Assembly: GCA_030668545.1 (NCBI GenBank)
Contig: DAOUTT010000071.1
Location: 1-8,898 of the forward strand
Direction of reading: 5' to 3'
Length of the DNA stretch: 8,898 nucleotides
From: Anaerolineales bacterium
GTDB lineage: Bacteria; Chloroflexota; Anaerolineae; Anaerolineales; E44-bin32
Position 1 is the stretch's first letter. Each line of letters begins with the position of its first letter. Below are positions 6,614 to 8,898 of the stretch, in pieces. Made by a program: the position numbers and the translations under genes. Under the pieces are notes generated by a model. It was not told the origin of the DNA. It did no database searches and saw nothing but the letters and a program-made list of their open reading frames with translations.

Positions 6614-7225
6614 CTATTCTGCTTCTTCTTGAATTTCCACCAAGAGCATCAAGCCCTCACGATCGACGACCTTAACTCTCTTGCCCGCTTTTACGCGTTC
6701 CTCCGACCTCGCCGTCCACAACTCACCCAATGCGTATACCGATCCGACTGGATTGAGTTCCGTTCGAACTTCGGCGATTTCTCCGACTACTCTATCAGGA
6801 TCCATCGTCGGTCTTGCTCGCTGCGCGTTGATCGCGCTGCGAATCGCCCACCAGAAGTATCCCAACGTGAGCAGAGAAACGCTCAAGGCGATCAATGGGT
6901 GAACTGCCACTCCACCTCCCGCCGGTTGAAAGAGAAAGACAGAGCCCACGCTTAGAGCCAGCGCAGATAAGGACAGCCAGATCTCCGGGCGAGGCAAACG
7001 GAGCGAGGCGATAAACAACACGCCTCCAAGCACGAGAACGATCAGCGCCCATGCGTTAAACGGCACGTAGATCGTTCCCAACGCTACCCCTCCCAGCGCG
7101 GCGAGAGCAAGGAGTTCCAGAGCTCCCGTGCCCGGGTTTACAACCGCCAGCGCCGTCAACCATATTCCGGCAACCAATAATAAATAGAGCAGACTTGGAA
7201 ACAGTGGTGAATCGATGATTGTCAT
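6614..7225 (-). CDS. NfeD-like membrane protein (short form without protease domain)
   Basis: NfeD proteins partner SPFH proteins in membrane organisation. The 203 residues show four to five hydrophobic segments in residues 8-135 (PSLLYLLLVAGIWLTALAVV, ALELLALAALGGVALGTIYV, WALIVLVLGGVLFIASL, LIALSVSLLTLGYFWWAI). A soluble C-terminal OB-fold domain spans about 140-200, with VGEIAEVRTELNPVGSVYALGELWTA and GKRVKVVDREGLMLLVEI, the typical NfeD pattern. There is no N-terminal ClpP-like serine protease domain, so it is the short type. ATG 7225 has a near-perfect AGGAGGTGA at 7232-7240, 6 nt upstream. It is first in the minus-strand unit nfeD-SPFH-GNAT, and diverges from the Lgt-like gene with 157 bp between. 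No confident minus-strand promoter was picked out. Confidence 0.92.
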   Translation of the reverse strand: MTIIDSPLFPSLLYLLLVAGIWLTALAVVNPGTGALELLALAALGGVALGTIYVPFNAWALIVLVLGGVLFIASLRLPRPEIWLSLSALALSVGSVFLFQPAGGGVAVHPLIALSVSLLTLGYFWWAIRSAINAQRARPTMDPDRVVGEIAEVRTELNPVGSVYALGELWTARSEERVKAGKRVKVVDREGLMLLVEIQEEAE

Positions 7226-7288
7226 CTACCTTCACCTCCTCTCGATTGAATTATTAATAGAGTACAAGGAGAAGCCGGTTAGACCACT

Positions 7289-7318
7289 CCGCTTTAGCGG
7301 ACATTCAGCCGACATTCA
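7289..7318. promoter_or_regulatory. Tandem 11-bp direct repeats and adjoining palindrome in the divergent promoter region (candidate regulator site)
   Basis: gcggacattca (7297-7307) is followed directly by gccgacattca (7308-7318), a 10/11 identical head-to-tail repeat with a one-helical-turn period. This gives a 7-bp core (acattca) separated by 4 bp, the geometry of OmpR/PhoB-type response-regulator boxes. Overlapping its left edge is the small palindrome ccgct-tt-agcgg (7289-7300). It lies between the divergent nfeD-like and Lgt-like genes. No regulator gene is in the window. Confidence 0.42.
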
Positions 7319-7342
7319 CCCCATCTAATTGTGCACTATAAC
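7315..7342 (+). promoter_or_regulatory. Possible promoter of the Lgt-like gene
   Basis: TTCACC (7315-7320) and TATAAC (7337-7342) are separated by 16 nt. The -10 matches five of six consensus positions and the -35 four. The 11-bp direct repeats run into the -35 box, as expected if an activator helps there. The start codon is about 34 nt beyond the predicted start site. Confidence 0.38.
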
Positions 7343-7368
7343 ATGTGTTACCTCAAGGACATTCCACC

Positions 7369-7373
7369 AGGAG
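7369..7373 (+). promoter_or_regulatory. Ribosome binding site supporting a TTG start
   Basis: AGGAG lies 9 nt before TTG 7383 but 21 nt before the in-frame ATG 7395. This favours the TTG; an in-frame TAA at 7377-7379 rules out anything longer. Confidence 0.55.
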
Positions 7374-7382
7374 ATTTAAATC

Positions 7383-8150
7383 TTGTCTGCGGCGATGGTA
7401 TCATTGCCATCATCGTTGGGAGCAGCCACGATTTCATACCCTCTCTTCTTTACCGCTGGTGTTGCTGCAGGCATGCTCTGGCTGATTGCAGTCGAAACAG
7501 AGCCGGATCTCGCCCCTCGGCAACGCTTAACTAACGACCCGGTCATCGCCGGGGTGGTCATGCTCGCTACGGGCCTATTCATGGCCAGGTTGACCTTCAT
7601 CCTCCTGCATGGCAGTTACTATTTTTCCCACCCACTCGAGATCTTTTACATCTGGCAGGGTGGTTTGAGTGGGATCGGAGGGTTCGCCGGCGCGTTGATT
7701 GGGCTGGGCATTTACGCGAGAGTAAGGGGCGAATCGTTCACCGCCTACGCTGACGCCCTCGCAATCCCGGGCGCAATCATCGCCTCGAGCTGCTGGCTTG
7801 GATGCTGGATGGATGGGTGCGCCTATGGCATCCCCCTTGAAAGCCAATTCCCGCTGCTCACAGGGTTCGACATGTTTAACAGTGAGACCCTGCGCTGGCC
7901 CACGCAAGCCACCGGGGCGATATTCAGCTTACTAAGCGTCGGGGTTCTGATTACCCTCAAAGGCCGGCTCCCGCAAGGGATACTCGGGATGGTAAGTTTA
8001 ACCTCGATAGCTCTCGGGGTCTTTATGGTAAGTTTATTTAGGAGCGATCCGATCCTCCTTATCGCTGGCTTCCGGATCGATACAATGGCCGCCCTGGGAC
8101 TAGCGCTTCTCGGGATCGGTGGGATATTGATAGTTAAACGAAATCAATAG
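7383..8150 (+). CDS. Divergent Lgt-like (prolipoprotein diacylglyceryl transferase family) membrane protein
   Basis: Lgt moves diacylglycerol from phosphatidylglycerol onto the lipobox cysteine of prolipoproteins. This 255-residue protein is almost wholly hydrophobic (about seven segments) and keeps the Lgt order of landmarks: MARLTFILLHGSYYFSHPLE then IFYIWQGGLSG (family: GARL...PLEIFxIWxGGxSFHGG), LGCWMDGCAYG (family: GRLGNFINGELYG), WPTQATGAI (family: HPTQxYEA), and FRSDP...GFRIDTMAALGL (family: FREPD...ISMGQxLS). Several usual active-site positions differ: the His of SFHGG is Ile98, the Arg of GRxGNF is Trp138, the Asn is Cys141, the Glu of NGE is Cys146 and the Glu of QxYE is Gly178. The Arg of FR-PD is kept (R220). 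It is therefore probably not a standard Lgt. It sits before nadE on the same strand. Confidence 0.8.
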   Translation: MSAAMVSLPSSLGAATISYPLFFTAGVAAGMLWLIAVETEPDLAPRQRLTNDPVIAGVVMLATGLFMARLTFILLHGSYYFSHPLEIFYIWQGGLSGIGGFAGALIGLGIYARVRGESFTAYADALAIPGAIIASSCWLGCWMDGCAYGIPLESQFPLLTGFDMFNSETLRWPTQATGAIFSLLSVGVLITLKGRLPQGILGMVSLTSIALGVFMVSLFRSDPILLIAGFRIDTMAALGLALLGIGGILIVKRNQ

Positions 8151-8201
8151 CCGTTCTTTCCAACTCGAAACGTGGTTGACTTTGCCTCGATAGGAACGGA
8201 A

Positions 8202-8897
8202 ATGCCTGATGCAACCTGGAAAGGATCAGATGGATCGATGCAAAAAAAAGAGTTATCCCTGATTATCGACACCGATATGGTCCGGAAGACTCTTGTAGAT
8301 TTCATCCGCAACGAGCTCAACCACGCCGGTTTTTCACGCGCAGTCGTCGGCGTTTCCGGTGGGGTCGACTCCGCGCTCACCTGTTTCCTTTCAGCAGAAG
8401 CATTGGGTCCAGAGAACGTTCTCGCAATCTTTATGCCCTATGAAACGACCAGCGCGGATTCCCGCGACCATGCCGCGCTGGTGATCGAAGCTACGGGAGC
8501 CCGGGCGCAAACCGTGGATATTACCGCGATGACAGCCCCGGTCTTCGATCGGTTCCCGGAGGCAAACAAAATCCGGCGGGGAAACGTGATGGCCCGGATG
8601 CGGATGATCGTCCTCTACGATCAGTCAGCTGCGTTTAACGGCCTTGTCATTGGCACAGGGAACAAGACGGAAAGCCTGCTCGGCTATACTACGCTCTATG
8701 GCGACAGCGCCTGCGCGATAAACCCCCTTTGAGATCTCTACAAAACACATATCCTGCAGCTTGCACGCGCAGTCGGCGTCCCTGAGCCGATCGTCAATAA
8801 CCCACCCTCCGCCGATCTTTGGGATGGTCAAACAGACGAAGATGAACTGGGGTTTACCTACGCCGAAGTTGACCGCCTGCTTCTACTTCTAATCGAT
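8202..8897 (+). pseudogene. nadE: NAD synthetase gene interrupted by one in-frame TGA; 3' end outside window
   Basis: NadE makes NAD+ from deamido-NAD+, ATP and ammonia. The N-terminal part carries the ATP-pyrophosphatase loop SGGVDS (residues 52-57), FMPYETTSADS, KIRRGNVMARMRMIVLYDQS, the GTGNKTESLLGYTTLYGD motif and INPL. A TGA at 8730-8732 then stands where the conserved Gly of NPLGDLYKT belongs. The same frame continues with DLYKTHILQLARAVGVPEPI and PPSADLWDGQTDEDELGF to the window edge, all family-typical. No glutaminase (CN-hydrolase) domain precedes it, so this is the ammonia-dependent type. ATG 8202 has AGGA 6 nt upstream; ATG 8238 would fit homolog length better, and GTG 8172 is also possible. 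If TGA stops translation the product lacks part of the catalytic domain. A recent nonsense mutation or a sequence error is likeliest. Confidence 0.88.
8730..8732 (+). other. In-frame TGA at a conserved glycine codon of nadE
   Basis: The codons around it read AAC CCC CTT TGA GAT CTC TAC AAA, i.e. NPL-stop-DLYK. One base change (GGA to TGA) explains it. There is no frameshift on either side. Confidence 0.92.
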
Positions 8898-8898
8898 C

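Noticed and set aside
7226..7300. A minus-strand promoter for the nfeD-like gene (TATTAA or TAATAA around 7250)
   Set aside because: No -35 hexamer of adequate quality was found at 16-18 nt from either box.
8730..8732. The TGA as a selenocysteine codon
   Set aside because: The position is a conserved glycine, not a cysteine, in NadE, and no convincing stem-loop of SECIS type was seen just downstream.

Overview
The window (about 8.9 kb, fairly GC-rich, bacterial) looks like housekeeping chromosome from a Chloroflexota (Anaerolineae-like) bacterium. This is inferred from protein style rather than a marker gene: Thr/Pro-rich TPTPT-type linkers in an envelope protein, a beta-sandwich tail of the kind found on large multi-pass glycosyltransferase-like membrane proteins, a shortened NfeD paired with an SPFH protein, and a divergent Lgt-like paralog. 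No phage, IS, CRISPR, tRNA or rRNA signature was seen. No gap between genes exceeds about 230 bases.

Left, plus strand (1-979): the 3' end of a large gene whose protein ends in a beta-sandwich domain, overlapped by 28 bp by a small single-pass membrane protein gene. These converge on a long minus-strand block. Middle, minus strand (7225 down to 1096), in transcription order: nfeD-like, SPFH/stomatin-like, GNAT acetyltransferase; then, behind a near-consensus sigma-70 promoter with an inverted repeat and a leader hairpin, rplI (ribosomal protein L9 with a long acidic, internally duplicated tail); then a hairpin-plus-T-run terminator; then rodZ-like, rimO and a LysE-type exporter. Right, plus strand (7383-8898): an Lgt-like integral membrane protein that lacks several expected catalytic residues, followed by nadE (NAD synthetase), cut by the window edge.

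The genes cover membrane quality and organisation (NfeD and SPFH), cell shape (RodZ), ribosome composition and modification (L9; RimO acting on S12), small-molecule export (LysE type) and NAD synthesis.

The most notable anomalies are: a TGA exactly where the conserved Gly of the NadE motif NPLGDLYKT should be, with the frame intact on both sides; an Lgt paralog with altered active-site positions; an SPFH-GNAT pair in one frame separated by a single TAG, with no ATG start for the second; and a compact regulatory region before rplI. No clearly new multi-gene system was found.
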